Shown here: positions 37,632 through 49,247 of the stretch, piece by piece
How positions within the stretch are numbered: position 1 is the first letter of the stretch
Layout: every line of letters begins with the position of its first letter
Source: Thalassia testudinum
Taxonomy: Eukaryota; Streptophyta; Magnoliopsida; Alismatales; Hydrocharitaceae
Assembly (NCBI GenBank): GCA_037157565.1
Contig: JAZHRO010000024.1
Span: 14,204,501-14,268,500 of the forward strand
DNA: 64,000 nt
Direction: 5' to 3'
Made by a program: the position numbers and the translations under genes
The notes under the pieces: model-generated
Database searches by the model: none
What the model saw: only the letters and a program-made list of their open reading frames with translations
What the model was told of the DNA's origin: nothing

Positions 37632-38983
37632 TGATGTGGGCACACTTCACAAATTAAAAATCGGGGTTTGGAAGACCCGTCGTCGTAGCTCGCAAAACGC
37701 ATCTATCAGATAAAATTTATAACCGAAACTCAAAAAGTGAGTCCCGGGTTGAACACAAGGAGGTGAACATTTGATTTTGAAAATCCATGTTTCTCTTTTA
37801 TTTGTTTTTGTTCATTTTTTTCTTTTCTAATTTTTTTGGTATTTTTAGCAAGCAAGAGATCAGGGCGATGACTTCTAGCTAATCTACTTGCAACAATATA
37901 AGAGAGAGAGAGAAAGAGAGAGAAACAATCATCTATTTATAAACGAATGTTTGTTACACTATGAAAGCGTAAAAAGATAGAATGAGGTGAGAGAAATCTC
38001 CCTCAACGGTCACTTGGAGGACGACTCGCTCTGACATTGCCTGGAGGAAGGTGGTGAGGAGCGGGACGAAGGAGGATGGAGCCGGAGGACGGAGGATGGG
38101 GCAGGACGGTGTTGCGGCGAGAATCTTCTTCCTGAAGGGCGGTGAGAGGACGGCCACGGGATGTTCCATGAAGGGGGATGAGAGGTAGGAAAACTATTTT
38201 CTTTTCTACTCTAGAGGAGCATCCCAGGCTTGGGACAAGCTCTCTCTAGAGCCTTGGAGGTGGTGAGAGGAAGAAAGGAAGAGATGAAGAAAAATGGGAG
38301 GGGTAGGGGTCCTTTTATAATGGAGGAAAGAATCAAATTCGTATACAAGACATTTAATGACGGCCATAAACATCATTGAAGATCCGCCGCAAACGTCGCT
38401 GAAGATAGCCCACGCGCTGTGTCGCACACCTGCGTGTGCTGCCGCTATGCGCACGCACGCGCCCGCGATGTTGTACACGTGCGGTGGCACATGCGTGCGC
38501 ATGGGCGGCCTGGGTTGCGCCATCTGGCGCTATCTGGGCCGTCCATCTTCTTTTTGTTGTAGGGGCTGCTACAGAGGTCGGATTGAGTCGATTTTCACGC
38601 CGTTGGGCTGCGATCGTCGACCCTAATCCATCCGCGAGGTCGGATTTGTCGTTTGATGCTCCGAATTATGTCACCTAGTCCATTGGCCGTTGATCTTGCT
38701 CGGACTGCATATGATGCTACGGGACTCCGATCAAGGTGATTTCAGAGACATTGGACTCCGATCGTCATCTTGATCAAGTCCATATGGTTGGATCGTCAAT
38801 CCAAGGCTCCTAAATAAATCTCCTCTCCTGACCACAAAAAGGACATAATTAACCTAAAATATACACAACTACTATAAATGCAAAATGATGCATGCTATGC
38901 AATATTTTTAATATGGAATGCAAATCTAAGCCTAGGAACACGTATAAATAGGCATTTTAACTCAAATGGATATGTCTATATCA
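37632..38983 (-). repeat. 3' LTR of element B (1,352 bp, uninterrupted)
   Basis: It ends TGATATAGACATATC-side at 38983 (LTR start on the minus strand) and CACATCA-side at 37632. It contains the minus-strand TATAAAAGGACC box near 38311-38322, matching the box of the related 3' end at 57067. At 38150 it has the unbroken GAGAGGACGGCCACGG string, where the sister LTR carries a 2.6-kb insert. The plus-strand open stretches near 38357-38678 are GC-rich LTR sequence. Confidence 0.82.
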
Positions 38984-39589
38984 TACCCACATGCCTATCT
39001 TTTGCTAGTCCCTAGTAAAATTAAACTATATGCTATGTATAAAATCAAAATTAGGATTAGATCGCTTGGGCCTAAGTCGTTTATTAATAATAGAAAATTT
39101 CAACTAAGGTCCTAACAACAAAAACTCAACAGTACCCAGGTGCCTGCCAGAATGCAGACCGCCCAAGTCCTCGCCATATTTGAAAAGGGAAGATACATTT
39201 TTTTTTATTTTTCTTCTTTTCTAATTTTTTTGTACTTTTGGAGTTTGAGAGTTCCGGGATAACTTTTTACGGCTACCCGACCTGCCCAAGACTCGAAAAG
39301 GACTCTAAGTGCTAAGCATCTAGTGAAAAGAGTGAAAGACTCACTAGGCGGCCGTTAAAATGGACTTCGGGTTTCTACGACCCTAAGTGACCTTGCCTAG
39401 AGGTTTATCTTTTCGAACGGTAGCTTTCTCCCTACTTCTTTTATTTATGGGGTCAACATAAGGGCGAACCCAGTGTATATCTCCCCGATTTATTCTACTT
39501 CCTCACTTCTTCCCTAAGTGTTTTGGGAATTATTGTGCATTTTTGTGAGTTAGGCTCTAAACAATCGACCAATGGGCTATTATCTACGA
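38984..39589 (-). other. Polypurine tract and 3' untranslated region of element B
   Basis: Directly next to the LTR, the minus strand reads GGGACTAGCAAAAGA then TAGGCATGTGGGTA, the Athila/Tat-type polypurine tract, near-identical to 55926-55952. The rest is T-rich with no reading frame, as in element A's 3' region. Confidence 0.65.
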
Positions 39590-41454
39590 CAACTTCCAGA
39601 CGTCTAATTTGAGTCAGAAATGCTATTTTTGACACGTTTAGGATCCGTTTGAGGTCTGTTTTCCGCAAATAAGATACCAATGTTTCCCGTATGATTTCTT
39701 CTACTTGTTAGAAGACTTTCTATATTGTTCTGAATATTCTCTTGTGATTGATCCTTGTGATAGGACTTCGTTCCGTTGCGGGTTCAGGACTTGCTAAGGC
39801 ACGTGAGCCTACCATTCAAGCCCCCACTACTCCTGGGTTTACTAGTAGAGTGGCTTCCCTTAAATTTAATTAAAACCTAAATGCATGTGTGGAATGAATG
39901 ATTAGAACATAGGATATGGCATGAATCCTAGGATGAGAAACACTTAAAATATCTGTAATGGATGATTGAATTGCAGTCTTGAATGAGTAGATAGAATGAT
40001 AACAATTGCCTGTAAATAAATAACAGCTGCTTGTGAAATGTAAAGTACTTGTGCTAGCAAACTGTTGCATGTAAATTCTTGTTGTATACGTTAAATGACA
40101 TAAGACGAGTTGCATGTATATAAATTGAGAATGGTAACGTGAATGATGGAAATGCGAGCTACCTATGTAAACCCTGTGTACGAGAATGTGAACAATAGAA
40201 ATACAAGTTACATATGTATAACATGAGAATGGAAATAGAAATGATGAAACTTGGTATGGCATGGCCTGAGGAATATGAGCATGAACCCTACGGGGAATTA
40301 GGAGTTGAGCTCCTGGAAATAAATGGAATGGATCTGGAAATGTGTTGGGAAGTGTGCTGGCCCTTGAGTACGTGGTACCAAGGGGAGCGCATGTTACCTC
40401 TTAGTGTAGAGGGGTGCTTGCTACCTTCATGTTGAGGCCTGGGGTGGGTTTGGCCACTTTGCATCGACTTTGTGGCCCTCGTGTACACCGTACCGGGGAG
40501 AGCTACTAGTGTAGGGAGAGAACTAGCCACCCCACGGGGCCCGGGATTCAACTAGCCACCCTACACCGACTTGTTAGGCTCACTGGGCAAACCAGGGTAG
40601 TCAGGCGAGGGTGCGCCGATTGTGGAGGGGTGAGACCCCTGTTTGGTTACTGAGAGTGGCTAGACCCCTGTTACTGAGAGGACTAGGCCCTATACCGGTT
40701 CCGTGCTGTACTTTGGGCGCACCTGCTAACGGAAACGACTGACCGCGTGGCAGTGCAGGGTATCGCGTGTGCCGTAGTCACCGTTACGTCTGTCCGCGAC
40801 CTTGGGGTGGTTGACTGGGTGTAGGATTACCACAGGGGACTCTCCTGGCCAGGAGAGCACCACGTGTGCCTTCTACTCTTCGGAAAAGACTGCAATCAAG
40901 ATCGTTCCCACGAGGAACATTCGAGATCAAGAAAGAGCTCTGATAAATAAATCAATGGGTAAAAAGGGAATAACTTGTGAAATAGTGAAATTGGAAAATA
41001 ATAGCTACCTATCCACTTTTACTACTTTAGTTAGTTGGTTGCCACTCTACTCAGCATTCACTGATTTTGTGTACTCATAACCCTTTTCAGGTCCAGGTGT
41101 TGAGTAACCAGAGCCTATGGCTGCAATGGGTGTTGGGCCCAGTAGAGCCCAGTAGTCGTAGCTTCTTGTTGTACTCTTTTCTATTGTAGTCAGTAGTCTC
41201 TTACACCTTTGTACTCTTACATTCTGTACTTTATATTCTTGTACCTAGTTACTTTTCTACTGTTGTGGTGGTGTGTACTGTAGTAGTTTTACTTCTTTAC
41301 TACTGTACTTTTGTTACTGTTAGTTGCTTAGCATAGTGAATGTGGTTTACTTTCTTGCTTTTTGGTTACTTTTTAGTTGGACAACTAGGTCTTGGGATCA
41401 GTCGAGTCGGTCCAGTCTCGTATTCTGTAGGGATTCGGGAGCCGGGTCGTAGCA
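39590..41454 (+). repeat. Partial chromovirus LTR inside element B
   Basis: It aligns with the LTR at 4569-7263 from the TTCCAGACGTCTAATTT motif (equivalent to about 5470) to the end (GCCGGGTCGTAGCA). It keeps the GGACCTCG/GACTTCGTTCCGTTGC block, one CCTAGG unit, the GTACCGGGGAGAGCTA blocks, ACTGACCGCGTG, GTCCAGGTGTTGAG and CTTGGGATCAGTCGAG. U3 and the promoter region are missing, either by truncation or because its U3 differs. No left target duplication partner for TTAAT (41455-41459) was found. Confidence 0.8.
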
Positions 41455-42660
41455 TTAATAGTCGGGCTATCAAATAATTTATTAGATTCCTCAAGCCCGT
41501 TTGTCTTACTAAAATCATTTTCCTTAAGCTCAAGTGAGAATTCACTCAGAGATTCCTCACCCTTAGAATAAAAGAATTCTTGATCCTCATTTATATATGT
41601 CTCAAAATCAAATGTTATTTCATGGTCCATGGAGACATTTTTCGTCGTTCCCTTGGTTAGGGATCTTGGGTGAATTAATCTGTTCATTATCCTTAATTGG
41701 TTACTCTAGCCCAACCTGGTCATCCCCAATCTCAGAAAATGTATCCCCCCTGACAGGCGCCTGAGCGGGTTCAGACATTGGCTCTCCTGAAGGGGGTTCA
41801 TCTTGAGAATCATCCCAAGATTTACTAGGGCAACCACAAATTTCATCTTCAACCTCTACAATTTCCCAAGAAGAAACTCACCTAGGTCCTTATCCCTAAC
41901 ACTTTGGAGTAAATCCAATAGAGAACTATTAAGTTCATCAATCATTTTGATCATAGGCTCCAGTGCTTCAGTGCATAGTGTTGGCTGAGCTTCTAAAGAT
42001 TGTTTAGTATTCCTCAAATTAGCCAACACCCTATCCTGGATCTGGTTCACCTAAACCGATTGGTTTGATTCAGGTTTGGGTTCAGTCTAGGGGAGTCAAG
42101 ATGTCGAGGTTCTCGAGTCCCTCCCTGAAAGTAGCTCGTTCTAGGTTTTTTCAAAGGATGGTAGCAACCTATATTCATTGGAATACTGGGGAGGGTAGGT
42201 GTTATAATCATTATATCCTTCCTGATTGTAGATCGGGTTGGTTTGATCGTCAAAGGATGGAGATCCATAATCATTGTAGGTTTGGGAAGGATAGCAATCA
42301 TAGTCTTATTGTCCAGGGTTAGGCCTTAGACATTGAGGTCCGGATTCGTATCCCCAATCAAAGTTATCCAGCTAGTGGATGGGTAATTACAAGTCAAGTC
42401 GGGATAGTAATCATCTTGGAGATAAATGGTGGTAGGAGGATAGAATTGGAAATGTGTGTAAGATATGGAAGGGTACATGGTGAAGTAAGGAGGAAAATCA
42501 GAAGAGAAAGAAGGAGCCCTGCAATACAAAAATACAAGCCTGTCCTTAGGTTGGGTAGCCTAAAGGTCTACAAACTCTCAGAATCCGTCCTAAGATTATG
42601 GACGATTTACTCTACTTATGTCCAGGCAATCCAACCAGTTAGAAGGAAGAACTAGGGAAA
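41455..42660 (-). pseudogene. gag or gag-pol linker remnant of element B
   Basis: Minus-strand frames show low-complexity Y/N/Q/P/S-rich sequence (for example YDYGSPSFDDQTNPIYNQEG and SNEYRLLPS) and a leucine/glutamine-rich helix-like stretch (41856-42050), then an acidic stretch (41455-41687). This resembles the variable region between gag and protease in Athila/Tat elements. The frame is broken several times and cut by the LTR at 41454. No enzyme motif is seen. Confidence 0.5.
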
Positions 42661-43702
42661 AGGTTCTTCCTTTGGCTTGCGCCTCCAGTTCCTAGTGTAC
42701 CCCCCAGCCGCAGTCGTTTGATAATACTCCCCTAGCTAAACATCAGATTGACTAGTACAAGCAGATTAATCATGAACAATCTCAAGCTAGATCCCGACGA
42801 GTGAACCAATCCTTAGGGCCAACGTCTAATCAATTTTAGTTAGGCTTGGGACAATGGTGCTTCAGGAATGTGATGGGTCCTTTAGATGGGTTGTGCCCTT
42901 AATGATCAGTTAAAATATGTATGCGTGCACAACCAAGGTTTTCAAACAAGATTATTTGATGATGTGTTTTTTAGGGTTCAACCTTGTTTAGTAGCTTTTA
43001 GGGTTTAATCTTTAGGTATATTCAATCAAGGTTAAGTAGAACACTCCAAATTTTGAAAGCACTGGTGTAGATATATTTCTTTAAAAATCAGAAATAAAAT
43101 GTGGAGTGCTTGATTTAGTCCTAGAAATCAACCCTAAGTGGCAAGCTACTTGATGAATCTCTTTTATCTTAAGTGGTGCGACCCAAACGATTCAATCAAT
43201 TGGCCTATTGCACCACTTACTTAAGGCACACAGAAATGTTTGACCTATTTAGATTTCTACTCACTTATTTTTGTGTTGAAATAAGTGTACCTGGTCCACA
43301 GGTCAGATCCCGGTTAAGTGGTAGAATCGATGTGATTGTGCGCCTTAGGGTGAGAAGTTGTGGGTGTTAAGTGTGTAGCTTTCAGAAAATCGCACAAGAG
43401 AAGAGCTTTTTTTTTTTGGTTATATATGCGGGGGTGAGATGAGTGGGGGTGGCAAACAAACAACCAAATCTATCCTAGGGTTTATAAAAAGCACCTAAGT
43501 TGATTTGGGTTTGAGTTATTAGTGTGGTGAAATGAACTAGTGGATGAGGATAAACTTACAAAACCTTCATCCACACTTTTCTCCGATCTAATCGCTTTGG
43601 CCCACCTCGGAAGAGTACTTGTAATCACAGTAAGATCAGAGAAAAAGTGAGATAAAAGTTAGGTAAGGCGGAAAAAACGTGAGAAAATCCAAAGAGCGTT
43701 GC
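42661..43702 (-). other. Leader region of element B
   Basis: It lies between the primer binding site and the gag-like part. No reading frame of note. It carries poly-pyrimidine and G-rich pieces (43410-43450) but no recognised domain. Confidence 0.5.
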
Positions 43703-43720
43703 TCCTCGGCAACGGTGCCA
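43703..43720 (-). other. Primer binding site of element B
   Basis: On the minus strand the sequence three bases after the LTR is TGGCACCGTTGCCGAGGA. It matches the TGGCGCCGTTGCCGGGGA-type leader well known next to Athila/Tat 5' LTRs, with two transitions. It fixes the end of the 5' LTR at 43724. Confidence 0.8.
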
Positions 43721-43723
43721 AAA

Positions 43724-46700
43724 TGATGGTACAGGTTTCGCATGTTTGAAATCGGGGTTTGGAGAACCCATCGTCGTAGCTCGCAAAACACGTCTATCAG
43801 ATAAAATTTATAACCGAAACTCGAAAAGTGAGTCCTAGGTCCAACACTGGAAGGCGAACGTTTGGTATTGAAAATCCGCATCTCTCTTTTATTTGTTTTT
43901 AGTCATTTTTATCTTTTCTAATTTTTTGGTATTTTTAGCAAGCAAGAGATCAGGTCGATGACTTTTAGCTAATCTACTTGCAACAATATAAGAGAGAGAA
44001 AGAGAAAGAAATAATCATCTATTTCTAAATGAATGTTTGTTACACTACGAAAGATGAAAATCTACACTACGAAAGCGTAAAAAGATAGAATGAGGTGAGA
44101 TAAATCCCCCTCGACGGTCACTCGGAGGACGACTCACTCTGATGTCGCCTAGAAGAAGGTGGTGAGGAGCGAGAGGAAGGAGGACGGAGCCGGAGGATGG
44201 AGGATGGGGCAGGACGGAGTTGCAGCGAGGATCTTCTTCCTGAAGGGCGGTGAAAGGACGGTGTTACAAATGCAGCTTCAAAACGTCTTTTAAGACGTTT
44301 GGGAGGTGGCCCAGACGTCTGACCAGACGTCTGGAACCCATTCCAAACATCTGGGATTTGATTTCTGCGGCACGTGCGATTTCGTCTACGCGCCTTTTTC
44401 CCCTCTCTCCTCCGCAGGCGCAACGCTGCCCCCCCTCTCTCTCTCTCTCCCCACGCGGCTTTAAAAGGGCCCTCGCCCTCTCCCTCACTCTCATCTTCTC
44501 CGCTCCCTTCTTCTTCTTCTTCCAGCGAGTGCGAGTGCGAGCGAGCGGCGGCAGCGGCAGCCGCGGCGAGTTGTGGGAGGAGGTGTCGCGCGAGGGAGGA
44601 GACGCTCGGCCGTGAGGGCTCGAGCTTGCCGAGGCCGCGAGAGCCAGCCAGCGGGGAAGCAGCGGGCGCGGAGTGACGCGGGAGGGCTGCTGCACCTCGA
44701 GTAGCAGGCGGACGAGGCGCGGCACGGCCGTGCATCGCGGGTGGAGAGCACGTCGAGCTCGAATTCTGGAAGTTTTTCCAGAATCAGATGTCTGGGATTC
44801 CAACCAGACGACGGGGAAGACATCTGGAGGACTGTCCAGACGTCTGGAAAGTAAGTTATTTTTGTCCTTCGTCCTTTTCTGCGACCGTTGTACTGAGAGC
44901 GATGAGTGGGTACGTGCAGGCTTTAAGATTCGCATCCAACGCGAATCAGACGTCTGGCAGCAGTGCCAGATGACGGGAAGGACTTCCAGACGTCCGAGGT
45001 GACCATCGGATGTCTGGGAACTAGGCCAGACGCCCCCACAGGCTTCTGGACGTCTGAGAGAGTACACAAAGCGAAGGTATCCTCTGAACCACTTTTTAAG
45101 ACTTCTGGAAGAGGTTCCAGACGTCTAATTTTGGACTGTTTCGTCATTTTTGACCCGTTTAGGGCCCGTTCGGAGTCCGTTTTCCACGTTTCGAGTTGCA
45201 TTCTTTTTGGAATAAAATCCTCTACCCGTTTACAGTAATTATATACTGTTCTGAGAAACTTCTTGTGTTTGATCCTTGTGTTAGGACCTCGTTCCATTGC
45301 AGTCTCGGGGGTTGCGGAGGCACGCGGGATTTCCGACCACGCCCCCAGTACTTCCGTTGTAGCTGGCAGAGTGGCTTTAGAAATTATTAACATAATTTGT
45401 TACAATTATGGAGCAATTAATAGAACCTAGGGCATTGCATGAATCTTAGGAATGAGAAACCAGATTGAATGATAGATCCTAGGGTATTGCATGAATCCTA
45501 GGGCTGGAAAACTAGATTGAATGATAGATCCTAGGGTACGGCATGAATCCTAGGACTGGAAAACTAGCGAAATGAATATACATATTGCGTCTTGGAAAAA
45601 TGTGGAAAGGAAATAATAGCTGCCTGTTATGAATAATTGAACATGATTGAGAATATGGGTTGTATGAACGTGAAACTGGAAAGGTGAAGCCTGAATGTGC
45701 TGAGTTAAAAGAGCTGGAACCCTACGGGGAATTAGGAGTAGAACTCCTGGAAAGAGAATGAAATGGAGCTGAGAAAGAAAGATGTGGAGGTGCGTTGTCT
45801 CTTGGGTACGTAGTGCCAGGGGAAGCACCTGTTACCTGCTTAGTGCAGAGCAGAGCCAGCCGCCCCAGGGACCCGGGGTTAGGTCTGGCCACTTTGTACC
45901 GACTTGTTGGCTCTCGTGTACACAGTACCGAGGAAAGCTACTAGTGTAGAGCGAGTACTAGCTACCCCACAGGCCCCAGGGTTCTGCTAGCTCACCTACA
46001 CCGACTTGTTAGGCCCACTGGGCAAACCAGGGTAGACAGGCGAGGGTGCGCGGACTGTGGAGGGGCAAGGCCCCTGTTTGGTTACTGTGGAGGGGTTGGA
46101 CCCCTGTTACTGAGAGGGCTCTGCCCTATACTGGTTCCGTGCTGTGCTTTGGGCGCACCCGTTAACGGAAACGACTGACCGCGTGCCAGTGCGGGTTAGC
46201 TACCAGCGCGTGCTGTAGTCAATGACCTTGGGGTGGTTGACTGAGAGTAGGATCACCACGGGGGACTCTCCCAGCCAAGAGAGCACCACGTGCTACTTCT
46301 ACTGTTCGGAAAAGACTGCAATCAAGATCATTCCTAGGAGGAACATTCGAGATCAAGTGAAGGATCTGAGAAATAGATAAATTATGAAACAATAGAAAGA
46401 CGTAAATAAAGGAAGAAGGAAAATAAAACAGCTACTGTACACTTTACTGCTTCTTTAGTTTAGCTGCCACTCTACTCAGCGTTTCGCTGACATGTTACAC
46501 TCGTTACTTTTCAGGACCAGGTGTTGAGCAGCCAGGGTCAGCGGCTGCAGAGGACGCTGGGCCGAGTAGGGTCCAGTAGAGTTACCACTGTTCTTTGTGC
46601 CATTTTTTGTTCTACTGTAGTGAGTAGTTTTTGTTACTCTCTGTACCTTTCTTTACACGTAGTTCTTGTTATGTTATAAATGTTGTTCTACTGTTGTGGT

Positions 46701-47736
46701 GGTACATGCTGTAGTAGTTCTTTTTTCTTACTGCTGTATTTTGTTACTGCTAGTTATATTTCATGTTGAATGTGGTTTATTTTACTGCTCTTTTGGTTAC
46801 TTCCTCGTTGGACGACTAGGTCTTGGGATTAGTCGAGTCAATCCGGTTCTCTGTCTCGTAGGGACTCGGGAATCGGGTCGTTACAGACGGCCACGGGATG
46901 CTCCACGAAAGAGGATGAGAGGTGGGAAAACTATTTTCTTTTCTACTCTAGAGGAGCATCTTGGGCTTAGGACAAGCTCTCTCTAAAGCCTTGGAGGTGG
47001 TGAGAGGAAGAAAGGAAGAGATGAAGAAAATCGGGAGGGGTAGGGGTTCTTTTATAGTAGAGGAAAGAATCAAATTCTTATATAGGACATTTAGTGATGG
47101 CCATAAACGTCACTGAAGATCCGCCGCAAACGTCGCTGAAGACAGCCCACGAGCCCACGCTGCAACTGCGCTAGCACGTGCCTACGTGCGCTATCGCTGT
47201 GTGCGCGTGTGCACTCGAGCTGGTGTGCGCGTGCGATGGCACTTGCATGCGCATGGGCGACTTGGGTTGCGCCATGTGGCACAATCTGGGCTGTCCATCT
47301 TCTTTTCGTTGTAGGGGCTGCTACAGAGGTTGGATTGAGTCGATTTTCACACCGTTGAGCTGCGATCATTGACTCGAATCCATCCGCGCGATCGGATTTG
47401 TTGTTTGAAGCTCCGAATTATGTCACCTAGTCCCTTGGCCGTTGATCTTCCTCGGATTACATATGATGCTATGGGATCCCATTAGGGTGATTTCATAGGC
47501 ATTGGACTCTAATCGTTGCCCTAATTAGATCCTTATGGTCAGATTGTCAATTCGAGGCTCTGCAATAAATCTCCTTCTCTCCTGACCACAAAACGGATGA
47601 ATTAACCTAAAATATACACAACTACTCTAAATGCAGAATGATGCATGTTATGAAATATTTATAATATGAAATGCAAATATAAGCCTAGGAACATACATAA
47701 ATAGGTATTTTAACCTAAATAGATATGTCTATATCA
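43724..47736 (-). repeat. 5' LTR of element B, split by a chromovirus solo LTR
   Basis: Parts 43724-44261 and 46886-47736 together parallel the 3' LTR at 37632-38983 (about 1.38 kb against 1.35 kb). Shared landmarks include the ATCGGGGTTTGG end, the GACGACTC-ACTCTGA region, the TATA box near 47049 and the GCCTAGGAACA block. The break falls in the string GGACGGCCACGG, intact in the sister LTR. Confidence 0.82.
44262..46885 (+). repeat. Solo LTR of the chromovirus family (2,624 bp)
   Basis: It starts TGTTACAAATGC and ends GGGTCGTTACA. Perfect target duplications GACGG lie at 44257-44261 and 46886-46890. It has GACGTC arrays (44283-44345; 44786-45126), a TTTAAAAGG box near 44459, a C-rich leader, and three 52-bp CCTAGG repeats (45426, 45478, 45530). 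No internal sequence is present, so it was left by recombination between the two LTRs of a full element. Open stretches inside it on either strand (44118-45067) are GC-rich leader, not genes. Confidence 0.92.
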
Positions 47737-47741
47737 CTTAT

Positions 47742-49247
47742 GAATAGCTAAATATTGAAGCCCCAGAGCGAGCTACTCTAGAAAGAATATCCTAGTGAAA
47801 TTTGAATTCTTGTCATCCACATGCACCTAAATGATGAGGCACTTGCTTCGAATCACTCCCTAACCTTTCTAAATGTCTAGACTACTTTTAAAGAGATGAA
47901 GCTATTCCCAAAGATGAATTTGAGAAACTTGTTTTACTTAGAAGAAAGAAAGATATAGAGGCCAATCTACGTGATCGTGGTGCTTTTTCCTGAAGTGAAA
48001 TCCCAGGAGTTCAAGTTTGTGGTGTCTCATGATCACGTAAATTGGAGGTGGACTTAAGTGGAAGAGAATGAGAGAGAGCAATCACTCAAACAAACAGACG
48101 AGAAATTTTACAAGGTTCTACCCAAGTAGGTGTGGATTGAAAGGGGATTTAACATTTAATCACTCAATATTAATTTAGGAAATTGATTACTCTCCCTAAG
48201 GATACAAAGTATAGAATTGCTCTAAAGTTCAATGCCCTTCACTTGCCACCATCAATCTCCTTTTGTAAGACACATGAGTGTGGCTATAGATAGCACCAAT
48301 TATTATATGAATGACACTAATGGTATCCCCCAAATTCAAAGGAAATCTAATAGTTGAGGTTCATGATTCAAGGTAGATTTTATGCACTGAGACAAGTAGG
48401 CACCTCTCTGAGTGATGTAGCAAGGTTGTTAAGAAGCATGGAAAAGTTATAAATAATCAAATGAAAGCAATAAAGGGAAATACCAAAGCATAGAAACCAA
48501 GCTAAACTTACTAAGCTAGAGCCTAACCTGATTTTACAATAATACATGAAATTATCGATCCTTAACATGCTCAAAGATTGTTCTTTTAATTTGAAAATTA
48601 AATTATGCAGTTGCTACAAGAAATCATGTTCTTTTCGCTCTCACATATATATACATTGTCTTTTCAATATATGCCGTGTAGATGGTGCATTACCAACATT
48701 CATCAAATGGGTGTGCTCATGTACAAATAGGCATAACTATCTTGAGTCAAAGGATATGTCTTCTTCATGACAAAAAGATGAATCTAGCATTTCCTAGTTT
48801 CATCAAATCTACTCCTTAACCTAACCTGCATGATGGTTTTGAATATTCATCAACTTATATCAATCAAATAAAAGTCTCTCGATAAGATTGATATCTTTTC
48901 AATGTGCTACTAAATCCTCTAAACATTTAGATATTTGAGTTTTTCATGCAGTGAATATGTTTGATTTAGCCACAATATGTAATCCTATTCACAACAATTG
49001 ACACAATATTAATAAACTGATCAAACGACTTTTATTTGGATGAAATGATCAAAATATGATCAAGATGACTCGCCAAGGATATAAAACATAGCACCAACAT
49101 ATGTGCCTTATATTGAAGGCCCTTAAGTGGTACATAGTGAGGGAGTCTTATTATTTCTATCTTATGTCCTCTATCTAGACCTTATAGATCTAATCTTATC
49201 AGTGAATATGGATTTCAGGGTGTTGAGTAAAAGTTTGAAGATCCCAT
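47742..49247 (+). other. Unassigned DNA, no gene seen
   Basis: No coding similarity in six frames. A short inverted repeat pairs CCAATCTACGTGATCGTG (47962-47979) with CATGATCACGTAAATTGG (48028-48045), 16 of 18 bases complementary. The rest is AT-rich without recognised repeats. Confidence 0.4.

Larger units (their letters stand above)
37632..47736 (-). mobile_element. Non-autonomous Athila/Tat-type LTR element (B)
   Basis: Two related LTRs in the same minus orientation (37632-38983 and 43724-47736) flank an internal region that has, in order on the minus strand, a primer binding site, a gag-like part, a 3' untranslated region and a polypurine tract. Flanks are ATTAT (37627-37631) and CTTAT (47737-47741), one mismatch apart. 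Once the inserted chromovirus fragments are set aside the interior is only about 2.9 kb and shows no protease, RT, RNase H or integrase, so the element needed enzymes from a relative. It is old: the LTRs differ at many sites, mainly transitions. Confidence 0.82.

Noticed and set aside
44118..45067. Two minus-strand open frames of 205 and 267 codons
   Set aside because: They read through the GC-rich promoter and leader of the solo chromovirus LTR and cross its boundary into element B.
37650..47736. Segmental duplication of host DNA
   Set aside because: The two similar blocks are in the same orientation, are bounded by TGAT...ATCA-type ends, a primer site and a polypurine tract, and have a near-matching target duplication, so they are the two LTRs of one element.
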